Below are positions 17,420 to 27,232 of a stretch of DNA of 64,000 nucleotides, piece by piece. The stretch comes from Nonlabens agnitus (GTDB taxonomy: Bacteria; Bacteroidota; Bacteroidia; Flavobacteriales; Flavobacteriaceae): positions 248,001 to 312,000 of the forward strand of contig NZ_MQUC01000003.1 of the NCBI RefSeq assembly GCF_002994045.1, written 5' to 3'. Both the position numbers and the translations under genes were made by a program. Under the pieces are notes generated by a model. It saw only the letters and a list, made by a program, of their open reading frames with translations. It was not told where the DNA came from and did no database searches. Within the stretch, counting starts at the first letter, position 1. Each line of letters opens with the position of its first letter.

Positions 17420-19816
17420 TTACTTCTTTATAATTTCAATCATGAATTTACTTCCAGCTCCTTCCTTACTCTCGGCCCATATTCTACCGCCCAGGTGTTC
17501 CATTAACTTTTTAGTGATTGCGAGTCCTATACCGGTACCGGTATATTCATCTTTTGTATGCAGTCTTTGGAAAATGACAAAGATCTTTTCTAGATATTCC
17601 TCCTTGATCCCAATCCCATTATCTTCTATGGTTAGCAAAACTTTGCGATCGTCCTCATGGGCGCTGATATGAATGGAAGGTGTTCTATCAAAAGAACTGT
17701 ATTTAAGCGCGTTGTTAATAAGGTTGAGAAAGACTTGTTGCAATGGTGAGTTGAAAGAACGTATCACCGGCAAGGTGTCATAGGTGACCACAGCATTCTT
17801 TTCCTTAATGAAGCGATCACTCAATTTAAGGACGTCCTTTATGAGAACGTTGAGGTCTACCTCTTCATAAACTTCATCGATTTTACCAGCTCTGGAATAC
17901 TCCAACAAATCCAGGATAAGCTGGCGCATACGCTTTGCACCGTCGACCGCAAAATGGATGTAGGTTTTGCCTTTTTCATCAATACCATCTCCATACTTAC
18001 GTTCCAGCAGCGTTAAAAAGCTGGTCACCATACGCAAAGGTTCTTGCAAATCGTGTGAAGTCACATAGGCAAATTGTTCAAGTTCTGAATTTGAAATCTC
18101 TAATTCCGCTGCATTTTTTTGAAGCTTTTCATTTAATTCTCTCAAGGAGCGTTCATATATCTTACGGTCTGTAATATCCTTTTGTACTGAAATCAAATAC
18201 TTATAACGTCCATCATCACCAGCTACAGGTACAATGGATAAGTTGATCCAATATTCCTTTTTATCTTTTGTGTAATTAATGATATCTACATCAATAACTT
18301 CCCATTTCCTTAGCTTTTTTGAGATGTATTTCAATGTCGCTGGGTCGGTATTCCTGCCTTGAAAAATACGAGGTGTTTTTCCTATCAATTCCTCCTTAGC
18401 ATATCCCGTTTTTTCAACAACGGCATCATTGACGTAAATGATTTCTGGGCCGTGTGGTGCATCGATAGGTTCTGCCCTTGTGATGATAATGGAGTCCTTA
18501 GTTTTGTTGATGATGGATTCAAAAACCTTGAGCTGTAGCTCAGATTCTTTCTTGAGTGTGATGTCTTGAAAAGCCCCAACGACTCTGAGCGGTATACCCG
18601 TTTTATTACGTTCTATGTAGGCTTTATCTACCACATAAGCATAGGTGTCATCTTGTTTTCTAAAACGATAGGCGTGTTCCCAGTTTCTTTCATCAGATTC
18701 CAAGGCCTTTTGCAGACTTTGAATGACATGTTCCCTATCTGCAGGATGCAATCGTTCCTGCCATTGTTTGGAATGATCTGACTCCTTAGTCAATGGCTTA
18801 AAGCCAAATACTTTTTCATAACTCTCATCAAAAATGATGGTGTTATTAATCACATCCCAATCCCAAAGGATGTCTGAGGTTGCCTTGGCAGCCAGTTCAA
18901 AACGCTCTTTTTCTTTAAGCAACTCCAGTTCCACTCTCTTTTTCTCATCAATGTCGTTGTGAGTTCCCCAAATAATTAACGGCTTTCCATCCTTATCAAA
19001 TTTTGAAACATGTCCTGTACTCCTTATCCACGTCCAAGTACCCTTTTTGTGGCGCATGCGAAACTCTACATCATATTCTTTGTTATCACCAGAACTAAAA
19101 TGCTCTAGTTGACTAAGCGTACGCTCCACATCTTTAGGATGCATCATGGATTTCCAGGAATCAAAATTGATGGGTTTTAATTCCGTAGAATTATACCCCA
19201 GTAATTCAAACCATTTTTCATTAATGGTGAGCTTTTTAGTTTGAAGGTGGTAGCGCCAGGTGCCAGAACCAGTACATTTCACTAAATTCTCAAGCGCCTC
19301 TGCATTGTACTTGCTTTCCTTTTGCAATTTTCTCAAGGCATCATTAGTTTCAAGCACCATCGCTGCTTGATGGCTTAAATGGAGAATAGCCTCATTTTGG
19401 ACACTAGTAAAGCTTCTATGTTGTTCATCAAATAAGGATAAGGCGCCTATCAATTTCTTTGAATTGGAAAAGATTGGACAGGTCCAAAAAGATGTCCAAG
19501 CTGGACGATTGGTAGATATCGACCAATCTTGTAAATATTCATTTTCTGAAATATCAGAAACATGAACGATCTCAGAAGTTGAAGTCTTGGATAGCAATTT
19601 GTGAATAGAAACGCAGAGTGCCTCATTGACTTCTAGCATACCATCTCTAGAAAAAGAAATGAATCCAGTTTTACTTTTTACGGATAGAATTACGGTTGGT
19701 ACATTGCAAATGGAAACCGCTAAACTGATGATGTTGCTTAATTGCTTTTGCAATGCATCATCTAAATTTTTTGAAACGCTTATTTCTTGGCTGGAGCTGT
19801 ACCGCATTTGATTCAA
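17420..19816 (-). CDS. GAF/multi-PAS sensor histidine kinase
   Basis: 798 aa, soluble (no membrane segment). GAF domain (about 20-165, LIGALSLFDEQ), three PAS/PAC units (about 180-300, 305-425 and 430-550), coiled coil, HisKA with His in FAYVTSHDLQEPLRM, and HATPase with NALKYS, DNGIGI and GTGIGLAI. First gene of the operon with two single-domain regulators and a receiver-PAS-HisKA protein. No bilin-binding Cys is evident in the GAF domain, so light sensing by this protein is not supported; redox or a small ligand is as likely. Confidence 0.93.
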   Translation of the reverse strand: MNQMRYSSSQEISVSKNLDDALQKQLSNIISLAVSICNVPTVILSVKSKTGFISFSRDGMLEVNEALCVSIHKLLSKTSTSEIVHVSDISENEYLQDWSISTNRPAWTSFWTCPIFSNSKKLIGALSLFDEQHRSFTSVQNEAILHLSHQAAMVLETNDALRKLQKESKYNAEALENLVKCTGSGTWRYHLQTKKLTINEKWFELLGYNSTELKPINFDSWKSMMHPKDVERTLSQLEHFSSGDNKEYDVEFRMRHKKGTWTWIRSTGHVSKFDKDGKPLIIWGTHNDIDEKKRVELELLKEKERFELAAKATSDILWDWDVINNTIIFDESYEKVFGFKPLTKESDHSKQWQERLHPADREHVIQSLQKALESDERNWEHAYRFRKQDDTYAYVVDKAYIERNKTGIPLRVVGAFQDITLKKESELQLKVFESIINKTKDSIIITRAEPIDAPHGPEIIYVNDAVVEKTGYAKEELIGKTPRIFQGRNTDPATLKYISKKLRKWEVIDVDIINYTKDKKEYWINLSIVPVAGDDGRYKYLISVQKDITDRKIYERSLRELNEKLQKNAAELEISNSELEQFAYVTSHDLQEPLRMVTSFLTLLERKYGDGIDEKGKTYIHFAVDGAKRMRQLILDLLEYSRAGKIDEVYEEVDLNVLIKDVLKLSDRFIKEKNAVVTYDTLPVIRSFNSPLQQVFLNLINNALKYSSFDRTPSIHISAHEDDRKVLLTIEDNGIGIKEEYLEKIFVIFQRLHTKDEYTGTGIGLAITKKLMEHLGGRIWAESKEGAGSKFMIEIIKK

Positions 19817-20141
19817 GTTATCGTACCTAATGCTCCTAAGTTAGTAAAACTTATATTTAGTTAACAAATGTTTAAACAAATAAGCCTATTTTCCTACATT
19901 TTAAATCGGCTAAATATTGAGTCCAACAATATAAAAATCGTTGTTTTTAATTGTAAGTATTTGTAAATAAGGCATCCATATCTAGTTAGATGGCGATTCT
20001 TAGTAATTGTTCTAAATGAATATATTTTCCAAGTCGTCTAGCAAATGACTTTTTTTGAGTGAAAAAGCAGGATTCAATGCAAACAATCGCTGAAGGAAAA
20101 AAGTTGTCAGGCAGTAATTAGCTGTCAAAAGACCTGATAAC
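19817..20141. other. Intergenic region, no gene seen
   Basis: AT-rich 325 bp upstream of the sensor kinase and downstream of the ABC-F gene (same direction). It must contain the promoter of the signalling operon. No open frame or stable hairpin was found. Confidence 0.5.
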
Positions 20142-21773
20142 TTACATGGCCAATTCGCGCATGCTTTCTACCTTATTGCGTTCCAAGAATGCATCAATCG
20201 TCTCAAAATGTTCAATAACTCGTTGTTCCTTGAATTCAAAAACCTTGTTTGCCAGGCCTTGTAGAAAATCACGGTCGTGGGAAACCAGAATGAGCGTGCC
20301 GTCAAAGTTTTTAAGTGCTTCCTTCAAAACATCTTTGCTTTTGATGTCCAGATGGTTGGTAGGTTCATCCAGAATCAAGACGTTCACCGGTTCCAGCAAT
20401 AGTTTAACCATAGCCAGTCGGGTTTTTTCACCACCAGAGAGCAAACCTACTTTTTTCTGGATGGCATCGCCAGAGAACATGAATTGTCCCAATATATTTT
20501 TGATTTGTGTTCTTATGTCACCTTTGGCAACTTCGTCGACGGTTTGAAACACCGTTAGATTGGGATCGAGTAGTGCGGCTTGATTTTGAGCGAAATATCC
20601 GATTTGTGCATTGTGACCCAACTGGCACGTGCCTTCTACATCAATGTCTCCCAAAATGGCTTTGATCATCGTGGACTTTCCTTCTCCATTGCGGCCTACA
20701 AGTGCTACTTTTTCGCCTCGAGCGATAGAAAAACTGGCGTTGTTGAAAACTACATGGTCACCATAGGATTTGCTCACATCCTTGACGGTAATGGGATAAT
20801 CACCAGATCGTGGTGCTGGTGGGAATCGCAATGCCAGTGAAGAGTTGTCGATCTCGTCAATTTCAATGATCTCCAGCTTTTCCAGCATGCGCTCGCGAGA
20901 GCTCACTTGGTTGGTTTTGGAGTACATACCTTTAAAACGCTCAATGAACTGGCGGTTGTCTGCAATCATTTTTTGCTGTTCCTCATAAGCCTTGATCTGG
21001 TGGGCGCGGCGATCTTCCCGCAGTTGCAAATAATGGCTGTAATTGGCCTTATAATCATAGATGCGGCCCATGGTTACCTCTATGGTACGGTTGGTAATCG
21101 CATCGATAAAAGCACGATCGTGAGAGATCACGATCACGGCTTTGGCTTTATTGATTAAAAAATCTTCCAACCATAATACCGATTCTATATCGACGTGGTT
21201 GGTAGGTTCATCGAGTAGGATGAGGTCGGGTTTTTGCAACAGGATTTTTGCCAGTTCAATGCGCATGCGCCAGCCACCGCTAAACTCGCTGGTGGGACGA
21301 TCAAAGTCTGCAGCGGTAAAGCCTAATCCCTTGAGGGCCTTTTCCACTTCGGCCTCGATATTGACCTCGTCAATGGCATAGTATTTCATTCCCAGATCTG
21401 ATACCTCATTGATAATATTCATGTAGGCGTCGCTTTCATAATCGGTACGGGTTTCCAGTTCTTTATTGAGCTGGTCCAGCTTGTTTTTCATGTCCAGCAA
21501 GGTGCTGAAGGCTTTAGAAGCCTCTTCCATCACCGTGCAGTCATCATTAGTCAACAAGTGTTGCGGTAGGTAGGCGATCACGGCATCTTTAGGCGCACGT
21601 ACGTGGCCACGAGTAGGCTTTGAAACGCCGGCGATGATCTTCATCAACGTTGATTTTCCCGCACCATTCTTGCCCATGAGCGCGATTTTGTCATTTTCAT
21701 TGACATTAAAGGTCACACCACTAAAAAGTGTGGTTCCAGAAAATTCTACCGCCAGTTGATCTACTGCAATCAT
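20142..21773 (-). CDS. ABC-F family ATPase (ribosome-associated)
   Basis: 543 aa, two ABC cassettes without membrane domains. Walker A motifs GKNGAGKST (about 34-42) and GRNGEGKST; signatures FSGGWRMR and LSGGEKTR; Walker B with DEPTNHVD and DEPTNHLD. A charged linker (RRAHQIKAYEEQQKMI) between cassettes is the P-site tRNA interaction motif region typical of ABC-F factors. Closest in layout to YbiT/Uup-type members. Acts in translation; whether it protects from an antibiotic cannot be said. Confidence 0.93.
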   Translation of the reverse strand: MIAVDQLAVEFSGTTLFSGVTFNVNENDKIALMGKNGAGKSTLMKIIAGVSKPTRGHVRAPKDAVIAYLPQHLLTNDDCTVMEEASKAFSTLLDMKNKLDQLNKELETRTDYESDAYMNIINEVSDLGMKYYAIDEVNIEAEVEKALKGLGFTAADFDRPTSEFSGGWRMRIELAKILLQKPDLILLDEPTNHVDIESVLWLEDFLINKAKAVIVISHDRAFIDAITNRTIEVTMGRIYDYKANYSHYLQLREDRRAHQIKAYEEQQKMIADNRQFIERFKGMYSKTNQVSSRERMLEKLEIIEIDEIDNSSLALRFPPAPRSGDYPITVKDVSKSYGDHVVFNNASFSIARGEKVALVGRNGEGKSTMIKAILGDIDVEGTCQLGHNAQIGYFAQNQAALLDPNLTVFQTVDEVAKGDIRTQIKNILGQFMFSGDAIQKKVGLLSGGEKTRLAMVKLLLEPVNVLILDEPTNHLDIKSKDVLKEALKNFDGTLILVSHDRDFLQGLANKVFEFKEQRVIEHFETIDAFLERNKVESMRELAM

Positions 21774-21925
21774 AATCCAATTTTTGGGATGGCAAAAGTA
21801 TCACAAATGGGCCAGCAGATGTATAGGGATCGCTGATTTATCAAAAAGCTATGACTTGCGAATAGGATGGAATATGGTGTAGCCTTCTTAAGCTGGGAAG
21901 CACAGCCTCAAGGTTTTATGTATTT

Positions 21926-21941
21926 CGCTTTCGCGAAAGCG
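21926..21941. repeat. Palindrome CGCTTTCGCGAAAGCG
   Basis: Perfect copy in the intergenic gap between the PAS kinase stop codon and the ABC-F promoter region. Confidence 0.9.
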
Positions 21942-21973
21942 ATATTCAAAGCGTCTTATGGCTTCAAATAAAG

Positions 21974-23062
21974 CTACTGGTTAGGAAAGGTGAGTGTGAA
22001 TGTGGTACCTTGGTTTACGGTACTGTTCACTTGGATCTCGCCGTCAAAGGATTTCATGTAGTCATTAACCAAGTATAGCCCAACGCCTTTGCTATCTGTA
22101 GCGTCGTGAAAGGTCTCGTTGAGGTGGAATATTTTACCACTGGCTTTTTCCATATCAAAACCAGAACCGTTGTCGCTTACAGACACCTGTACGGAATCTT
22201 CTTTATTTGAAGAAGTAATCTGAATGACTGGCGGTACTCCAGGACGCGCATACTTGATGGAATTGGAAATCAAGTTGAGGAAAATACTATGCAAACAGAA
22301 GGCGTTGAAATTAATGGTAGAAGCCTGATCCAAATCAATATGAAACGTGGTACCCGTATTCTTGATGAGATATTTGATAGGGTCTAGCGTCGCTTGTAAC
22401 ACCTGTTTCATACACACTTGTTCCTTATGGTGTAGTGAGGTATTCTTTTTCTTGATGGTATCTACATAGTTATTGAGAATGTCCCGAAGGTTTTCTGACG
22501 ACTCTTTGAGAAGATTGATGTATAAAAGATTTTCTTCATTTTTGATCTCGCTGGTATCCAGTAGGTGAAATAGCGAGATCAAGTTGTTGACGGGTGATTT
22601 TAAATCGTGGGTCGCGGTGAAGGACAGTCGCTTGAGCTCTTTATTAAGCTGGGTCAAGTTTGCAATGGCTGCATTTCTTTCTTCTTCCTTCTTTTTAATA
22701 TGGTTAACGTTTCTAGCAATGGCGTATACCAATTGATTGTCTTCATTAGGTATTGCAGTCCAGGTCAACCAAACGATTTCTCCAGATTTTGTGGTGTAGC
22801 GATTATCAAAATGCAGAAGAGGAGAACCTTTGGTAAGGCCTTTTCTGCTTGTGGCCGTACGGTGCTGGTCTTTTTCATAAATAAATGTATGAATGGGAGA
22901 CGCCATTAATTCTTCTTCAGAATAGCCCATGAATTCAATAAATGCTGGATTTACTTTTTTGAAATAGCCATCATAACCCGCAATACACAAATAGTCTTGT
23001 GTTAAATTGAAGAAATGAGAAAATAATTCTTCGGTTGGGTGGATCCCTGTCATTTCTTGCAT
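21974..23062 (-). CDS. PAS-domain sensor histidine kinase
   Basis: 362 aa, soluble. One PAS/PAC unit (10-130; DYLCIAGYDGYFKKVNPAF), short coiled coil, HisKA with His in FTATHDLKSPVNNL (about 153), HATPase with NLISNSIKYA, DNGSGFD and GVGLYLVNDYM. No adjacent regulator, so an orphan kinase. Confidence 0.92.
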   Translation of the reverse strand: MQEMTGIHPTEELFSHFFNLTQDYLCIAGYDGYFKKVNPAFIEFMGYSEEELMASPIHTFIYEKDQHRTATSRKGLTKGSPLLHFDNRYTTKSGEIVWLTWTAIPNEDNQLVYAIARNVNHIKKKEEERNAAIANLTQLNKELKRLSFTATHDLKSPVNNLISLFHLLDTSEIKNEENLLYINLLKESSENLRDILNNYVDTIKKKNTSLHHKEQVCMKQVLQATLDPIKYLIKNTGTTFHIDLDQASTINFNAFCLHSIFLNLISNSIKYARPGVPPVIQITSSNKEDSVQVSVSDNGSGFDMEKASGKIFHLNETFHDATDSKGVGLYLVNDYMKSFDGEIQVNSTVNQGTTFTLTFPNQ

Positions 23063-23449
23063 AGCAAATACTATTTACGTATTAAGTAGTGGCTCTTATA
23101 AAATAGGGGATTGGGATACTCGAAGATATTCATTTTATCCCTAAGATCACATCCCATTTGATGGTTGATTTAATCAGTAGTATCGTTTTAACACCTGTGG
23201 AATGATCGCGTTTATAAAGAAAATGGAAATTGGTTGGTTTGCAGTTTTTCTAATCGAACTGACTTATGGAAATGCAGCATCTATAAAATAAGACTTTAAA
23301 TTATGTATCAGTTTCGTTTTTGGAATAGTATTATGTTGAGATGTACGTCTCTTTAATTTTAGCAAATCGATAAGGAAGAATGTTTGAGCCATCATCTATA
23401 TTTCTATAACCCAATCGTGTGCTAATCCAATCTGATAAAATCAGCCACC
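23063..23449. other. Intergenic region between divergent kinase and deaminase genes
   Basis: 387 bp, AT-rich. Both flanking genes point outward, so two promoters must lie here. I saw no RNA gene, hairpin terminator or plausible open frame. Confidence 0.5.
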
Positions 23450-23938
23450 ATGACAGCTAAAGAAGAAAGATATATGAAACAGTGCCTGGAACTTGCCAGA
23501 GCATCGCTGGATGCTGGAGATGAACCATTTGGTTCCATCCTAGTTAATGCTGAAGGGAAAGTGATTGCTACAGAGCGCAATAGGGTCAATGAGGTGAATG
23601 CGCTATTCCATCCAGAAATTGAATTGGCTAGATGGGCACTACAAAATTTGTCTCAACAAGAGCGCGAGGAATCAACCATGTATACCACTGGAGAACATTG
23701 CCCCATGTGTGCCGCTGCTCATGGATGGTCTGGAATAGGAACTTTAGTATATCTAGCTTCTGGAAAGCAATTACAACAATGGTATACAGAAATGGGACAT
23801 GAGCCTGCGCCCATAGCATTCTTACCCGTACAAGAAATTTTAAAACATGTAGAAGTAAAAACAGTCTCCACTCCAGAAATGCTCAAGGAAATCAAAGAGA
23901 TGCATTGGCTTTCCTTCAAAAAATCTCAACATTCCTAA
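23450..23938 (+). CDS. Nucleoside/base deaminase (cytidine deaminase-like fold)
   Basis: 162 aa. Zinc ligands and proton shuttle in the order His54-Pro-Glu56 and Cys84-x2-Cys87 (GEHCPMCAAAH). The HPE and GEHCPMC variants differ from the HAE/PCxxC of TadA and mark a separate nucleoside-deaminase subfamily common in bacteria. It is therefore probably a free base or nucleoside deaminase, not the tRNA enzyme. Single gene, start chosen at the only upstream ATG giving the full N-terminal helix. Confidence 0.88.
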   Translation: MTAKEERYMKQCLELARASLDAGDEPFGSILVNAEGKVIATERNRVNEVNALFHPEIELARWALQNLSQQEREESTMYTTGEHCPMCAAAHGWSGIGTLVYLASGKQLQQWYTEMGHEPAPIAFLPVQEILKHVEVKTVSTPEMLKEIKEMHWLSFKKSQHS

Positions 23939-24273
23939 AGCTACCAACAAATTGTTTTTGTATCGCTGGCTAGTGATGAAGAAGTTATTCAAATTTTTGA
24001 AGCTAATTTTCTAAATAGCAAACTCGTTCCTGAGCATTTTCCAAACATTCAATACATGTCGTATTCCATTAGTATTGAACAATAGCATATGACAAGAAAA
24101 GGAATGTGCTAAAAATCAACAAAACTGGCCACTTTGAATTATGTCTTCTAAATTTTAAATGGCAGTGATCTTGATTAGAATTGTACCTATAGCAACCCTA
24201 CAAAAAATCTTGCTCAAGACCTTTTTTAATCTTAATCTGATATTTACCTAGATTTCGGCGGAGCGCGAAATGT
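23939..24273. other. Intergenic region with a possible coding remnant
   Basis: The deaminase frame continues past its stop for about 48 sense codons (to about 24085) with protein-like content (FVSLASDEEVIQIFEAN) but no start codon. This may be the tail of a lost gene. The remaining 190 bp show nothing. Confidence 0.3.
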
Positions 24274-24414
24274 TTAGGATTCGTTTTCTTTTTCAGGAAG
24301 TTCGGTTCTTTTGTCCTTTTTTACAGCTAGTTTTTTAGGATTAAAATGCACTCCGTCATCGTGCATATCAGCTGGTGGACGATTAATAATTCCGGGTTGT
24401 TTCTCTTTACTCAT
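24274..24414 (-). CDS. Small hydrophilic protein
   Basis: 46-aa open frame, ATG at 24414, starting MSKEKQPGIINRPPADMHDD. It is charged, lacks a hydrophobic segment, and keeps a proline/acidic core followed by a Lys-rich tail. It lies alone, with AT-rich flanks. The amino-acid make-up looks like a true small flavobacterial protein, but no homology can be tested here. Confidence 0.5.
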   Translation of the reverse strand: MSKEKQPGIINRPPADMHDDGVHFNPKKLAVKKDKRTELPEKENES

Positions 24415-24582
24415 AACATTCTTTTTGTCTAAATTACTTTGGAATTCTTACAAATAGATAGCTTTTATAGATAAGATAACACAAATAATCCTCTATGATT
24501 GGTGATGAGATCAATGTCATGATGGATCAATGATTGTGAAATTAGTCTGCTGAGCTTGGTTACTAAAATCACCTAAAACAAA

Positions 24583-24608
24583 AAACCCGCAACGATAGTT
24601 GCGGGTTT
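24583..24608. terminator. Hairpin with flanking A and T runs (terminator-like)
   Basis: Perfect 11-bp stem AAACCCGCAAC / GTTGCGGGTTT with a 4-nt loop, A-run before and T-rich run after. It stands at the left edge of the mobile element, between core DNA and the integrase gene. Confidence 0.75.
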
Positions 24609-24610
24609 CT

Positions 24611-24640
24611 TTTGCGGAGAAGAAGGTTATCGAATCTTTT
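24611..24640 (-). other. Possible tRNA 3'-end remnant / attachment site
   Basis: Read on the minus strand, this stretch (TTCGATAACCTTCTTCTCCG then CA) resembles the T-arm and acceptor end of a tRNA gene (cf. GGTTCGAATCC...CTCCGCA), but no complete tRNA can be folded. It lies about 140 bp from the integrase, where an att site is expected. A matching copy elsewhere in the window was not found. Confidence 0.3.
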
Positions 24641-24709
24641 GATAGTATTTTTTCGAATTTTCAATTGTAACAGTCGATAAACGGCTAAAATCCCTAAAAT
24701 TGCTACAAT

Positions 24710-24729
24710 TTGACACTTTGAAATGTCAA
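24710..24729. promoter_or_regulatory. Inverted repeat upstream of the integrase
   Basis: TTGACA and TGTCAA arms separated by 8 bp, 50 bp upstream of the integrase ATG. Could be a recombinase arm site or an operator. Confidence 0.4.
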
Positions 24730-24779
24730 GGAGTAGAACGATATTTGTCAACTAATTAGTCAACCAATCAAAAATCGCC

Positions 24780-26030
24780 ATGACACATACCTTTTATCTC
24801 AAAAAACCGAGGTCCGATAAAGAAACACTTATTTTATTTTCCTGTTCCTTTAAGCAAGAGCAAAAGAAATTTGTCTACTCAACTGGTGAGGTAATTAATC
24901 CTAAAGACTGGGATCAGAAAAATAAGTCTCCAATTATAAATAGTAAAGCTGCAGGAGTGCGATCTATTCGCACTCAACTTAGTCGCTATTCAGAATGTTT
25001 TCATGAATCGTTAGCTGCTTCCAAGCTAATGCAAATTCAATTTATCTCTAGCGTATTAAAGGATGCGCTAGATCTTAAGTTCAAGAAAACGGTAAAAGGT
25101 AATAATGATTTTCTGGATGCCTATGACAGTTTTGTTTTAGAAAAAACAAAAAATAAAGATTGGTCGGTATCTACAATTAAAAGATATGGTTACATGAAAA
25201 CGTTGCTGCTAAATTTCCAGGAGCAACGAGATTTCAAGCTGAATTTCGTAAGTATCAACTCTGCTTTTATATCAGAATTCACTGATTTTTGCTTAACAGA
25301 AAAAGGTCACATCAATAATACCTTCTCTAGAAATTTAGGACTCTTTAAAACATTTATGCTTTGGGCGTATAAAAATCGATTGACTTACAACGAGGAGTTT
25401 AAAAACTTTAAGCGAAAAAAACAAGTAATAACCAATCAGGTAGCGCTTACCAAAAAAGATATTGAACACTTACTTAATGCTAAGTGTAAATCAAAATCTC
25501 TGGAACGTGTAAGAGATGTATTCGTGTTTTCTTGCGTCACAGGTTGTCGATTTGGAGAGTTGAAATTCATTTCAAAAAGTAGTGTCTCTGGAGATACCCT
25601 TTACTTAAAAGAAGAAAAAGGATCGGAAAAAAAGGTGAGGGAAATTCCATTAGGAAAAATAGCGAGTTTTATTCTTAAAAAATATGATTACGAATTACCA
25701 CTTGTTGCAAATCAAAACCATAATGAATACATAAAAACAGTGTTTCTCGATGCTGGGTTTACCCAAAAAGTTGAAAAGGTATCTGTAAGCGGTAAAACCG
25801 TCACCAGGAAAGAAATGAGTTTTTGGGAAAGGGTTAGTTCTCATACTGCACGCCGTACATTTATTACGATGATGAAAAGGGAAGGTAAAAGTGATAAACT
25901 TATAAGTAAAATTACTGGCCACCTAGATATGAAAACCTTAAATACGTATTATCAAGTAGATAATGATGAAAAGAAGGAAGCAATAGATGAAGTATTCAAT
26001 ATTGAACTAAACATATTAAAGAAAGCCTAG
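24780..26030 (+). CDS. Tyrosine recombinase (integrase) of a mobilizable element
   Basis: 416 aa. N-terminal arm-binding domain (to about 105), SAM-like core-binding domain (110-215), catalytic domain from 220. Catalytic residues are visible: Arg257 (VTGCRFGE), His355 and Arg358 (SSHTARRT), His381 (ITGHLD) and Tyr390/391. Length and layout match the Bacteroidetes transposon/phage integrase family. It is followed after 2 bp by an unknown gene and then by mobilization genes, so it likely catalyses excision and integration of the whole unit. Confidence 0.95.
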   Translation: MTHTFYLKKPRSDKETLILFSCSFKQEQKKFVYSTGEVINPKDWDQKNKSPIINSKAAGVRSIRTQLSRYSECFHESLAASKLMQIQFISSVLKDALDLKFKKTVKGNNDFLDAYDSFVLEKTKNKDWSVSTIKRYGYMKTLLLNFQEQRDFKLNFVSINSAFISEFTDFCLTEKGHINNTFSRNLGLFKTFMLWAYKNRLTYNEEFKNFKRKKQVITNQVALTKKDIEHLLNAKCKSKSLERVRDVFVFSCVTGCRFGELKFISKSSVSGDTLYLKEEKGSEKKVREIPLGKIASFILKKYDYELPLVANQNHNEYIKTVFLDAGFTQKVEKVSVSGKTVTRKEMSFWERVSSHTARRTFITMMKREGKSDKLISKITGHLDMKTLNTYYQVDNDEKKEAIDEVFNIELNILKKA

Positions 26031-26032
26031 AA

Positions 26033-27130
26033 TTGGATTTAAGTATAATTTATCAAAATCAAATCCTGAATATTTATGCAGGAAAGCCATCAGATTACGA
26101 TGTTCCAAAAGAGTTAGATCATTTTCAAATTGCTATTAACATAATGGATAGTAGTGATGAAAAAGTAAATCATTTTGGTCGAATTAAAATTCATAAAGAT
26201 CCTTGCGTATTTAGAGTTTATCAAGCGGCACAAATGAGGTTTGAAATATTTACTTATAGAAATCCGCAGTTTTTAAAAACCGAAGTTTTATCTTATGGGA
26301 TAGTAATAAAAGGTGTTCCTTATAAAACAAGCTTTTTCCATTATGTATGTGGTGCATTAAATAATGACTTTTACGCCTTTGAAGAATATCATCAGAAATA
26401 CCGGGTTGGTTTTGAGCATGGTATAGAGGAATTTGTCGGATACGAAATCGAAAAAATCTTTTCGATGGCTTTGACTGATGATCAAAAAATTAAAAGTCTT
26501 TGGGATTATACTGTCAATAGGTGGGAAGACCTGGGCGGTCCACTTTCTGACAATAGCGTTTCACAAAGTTTACAAGAAAACAATTTTCCAATTGGAAGTA
26601 TTGATGACCCGTCGAAATATGCCACCAAAGACGGATATTATCATGGACTTAATTATGCCGCATGGGGGTATGTATTGAAAAATCAGTATGGCTTACGAGA
26701 GATAGCCAAAGACTATGTAAATCAACATGTCAAGAAAGATCCTCATCTCTATTCTGACTTGGCAGATGAAAAAATTCTCAAGGAACTCACTGATAAAGAG
26801 AAAACTCAGTGGACCGAATTCAGCGTTCTTACTCAACACCACCTGACTGTTTCAGAGCTGGCAATGTATTTTTACGTACAACATTTTAACTATCCTATTA
26901 AGGCCGATTACAAAAATTATACGGATCTCCAAAAGAAACTTTTAGAGTATTATAACAAAAAGGAAAACACAAGCTTGTATCAAGAGTATAACAAAATTTG
27001 TACAGCGCTGGGTAATAAGAATTCGATAAGTCATCTGGATGAATACGAAGATCAGACGATCATGAAGAAGTTTCGTCGTATGTCAAAGATAGCAAGCGAG
27101 GTAATCGTAAAGGTCGAAAACTTTTCGTAA
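26033..27130 (+). CDS. Unknown protein of the mobilizable element
   Basis: 365 aa, TTG start 2 bp after the integrase stop, so co-translated with it. Soluble, no recognised domain. Aromatic-rich N-terminal half (YQNQILNIYAG, FHYVCGALNNDFYAFEEYHQ) and a charged C-terminal half with YNKKENTSLYQEYNK. No P-loop or nuclease motif seen. Might be a second recombination factor or a cargo gene of unknown role. Confidence 0.7.
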   Translation: MDLSIIYQNQILNIYAGKPSDYDVPKELDHFQIAINIMDSSDEKVNHFGRIKIHKDPCVFRVYQAAQMRFEIFTYRNPQFLKTEVLSYGIVIKGVPYKTSFFHYVCGALNNDFYAFEEYHQKYRVGFEHGIEEFVGYEIEKIFSMALTDDQKIKSLWDYTVNRWEDLGGPLSDNSVSQSLQENNFPIGSIDDPSKYATKDGYYHGLNYAAWGYVLKNQYGLREIAKDYVNQHVKKDPHLYSDLADEKILKELTDKEKTQWTEFSVLTQHHLTVSELAMYFYVQHFNYPIKADYKNYTDLQKKLLEYYNKKENTSLYQEYNKICTALGNKNSISHLDEYEDQTIMKKFRRMSKIASEVIVKVENFS

Positions 27131-27139
27131 AAAGTACCG

Positions 27140-27172
27140 ATATCTAAGACTTCTAAGAAAAATATCTAAGAC
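27140..27172 (+). promoter_or_regulatory. Direct repeats ATATCTAAGAC upstream of the HTH gene
   Basis: Two exact 11-bp copies (27140-27150 and 27162-27172), 22 bp apart, with a third partial TCTAAGA between. About two helical turns apart and 60 bp before the start of a helix-turn-helix protein: a candidate operator or excisionase-binding array. Confidence 0.45.
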
Positions 27173-27232
27173 ATTCACAATTCAATCAAGTAATAATGCG
27201 TGGTAAAATTGCGGTATCAAAAATTCGATACC

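Noticed and set aside
17420..19816. Bacteriophytochrome
   Set aside because: GAF and PAS domains and an Rcp1-like regulator are present, but there is no bilin-attachment cysteine and no PHY domain.
23450..23938. tRNA adenosine deaminase TadA
   Set aside because: The motifs HPE and GEHCPMC differ from HAE and PCxxC of TadA; a nucleoside deaminase is a better call.
24611..24640. A complete tRNA gene at the element's left edge
   Set aside because: Only the last ~22 nt resemble a tRNA end; no D-arm or anticodon arm can be drawn, so it is called a remnant with low confidence.
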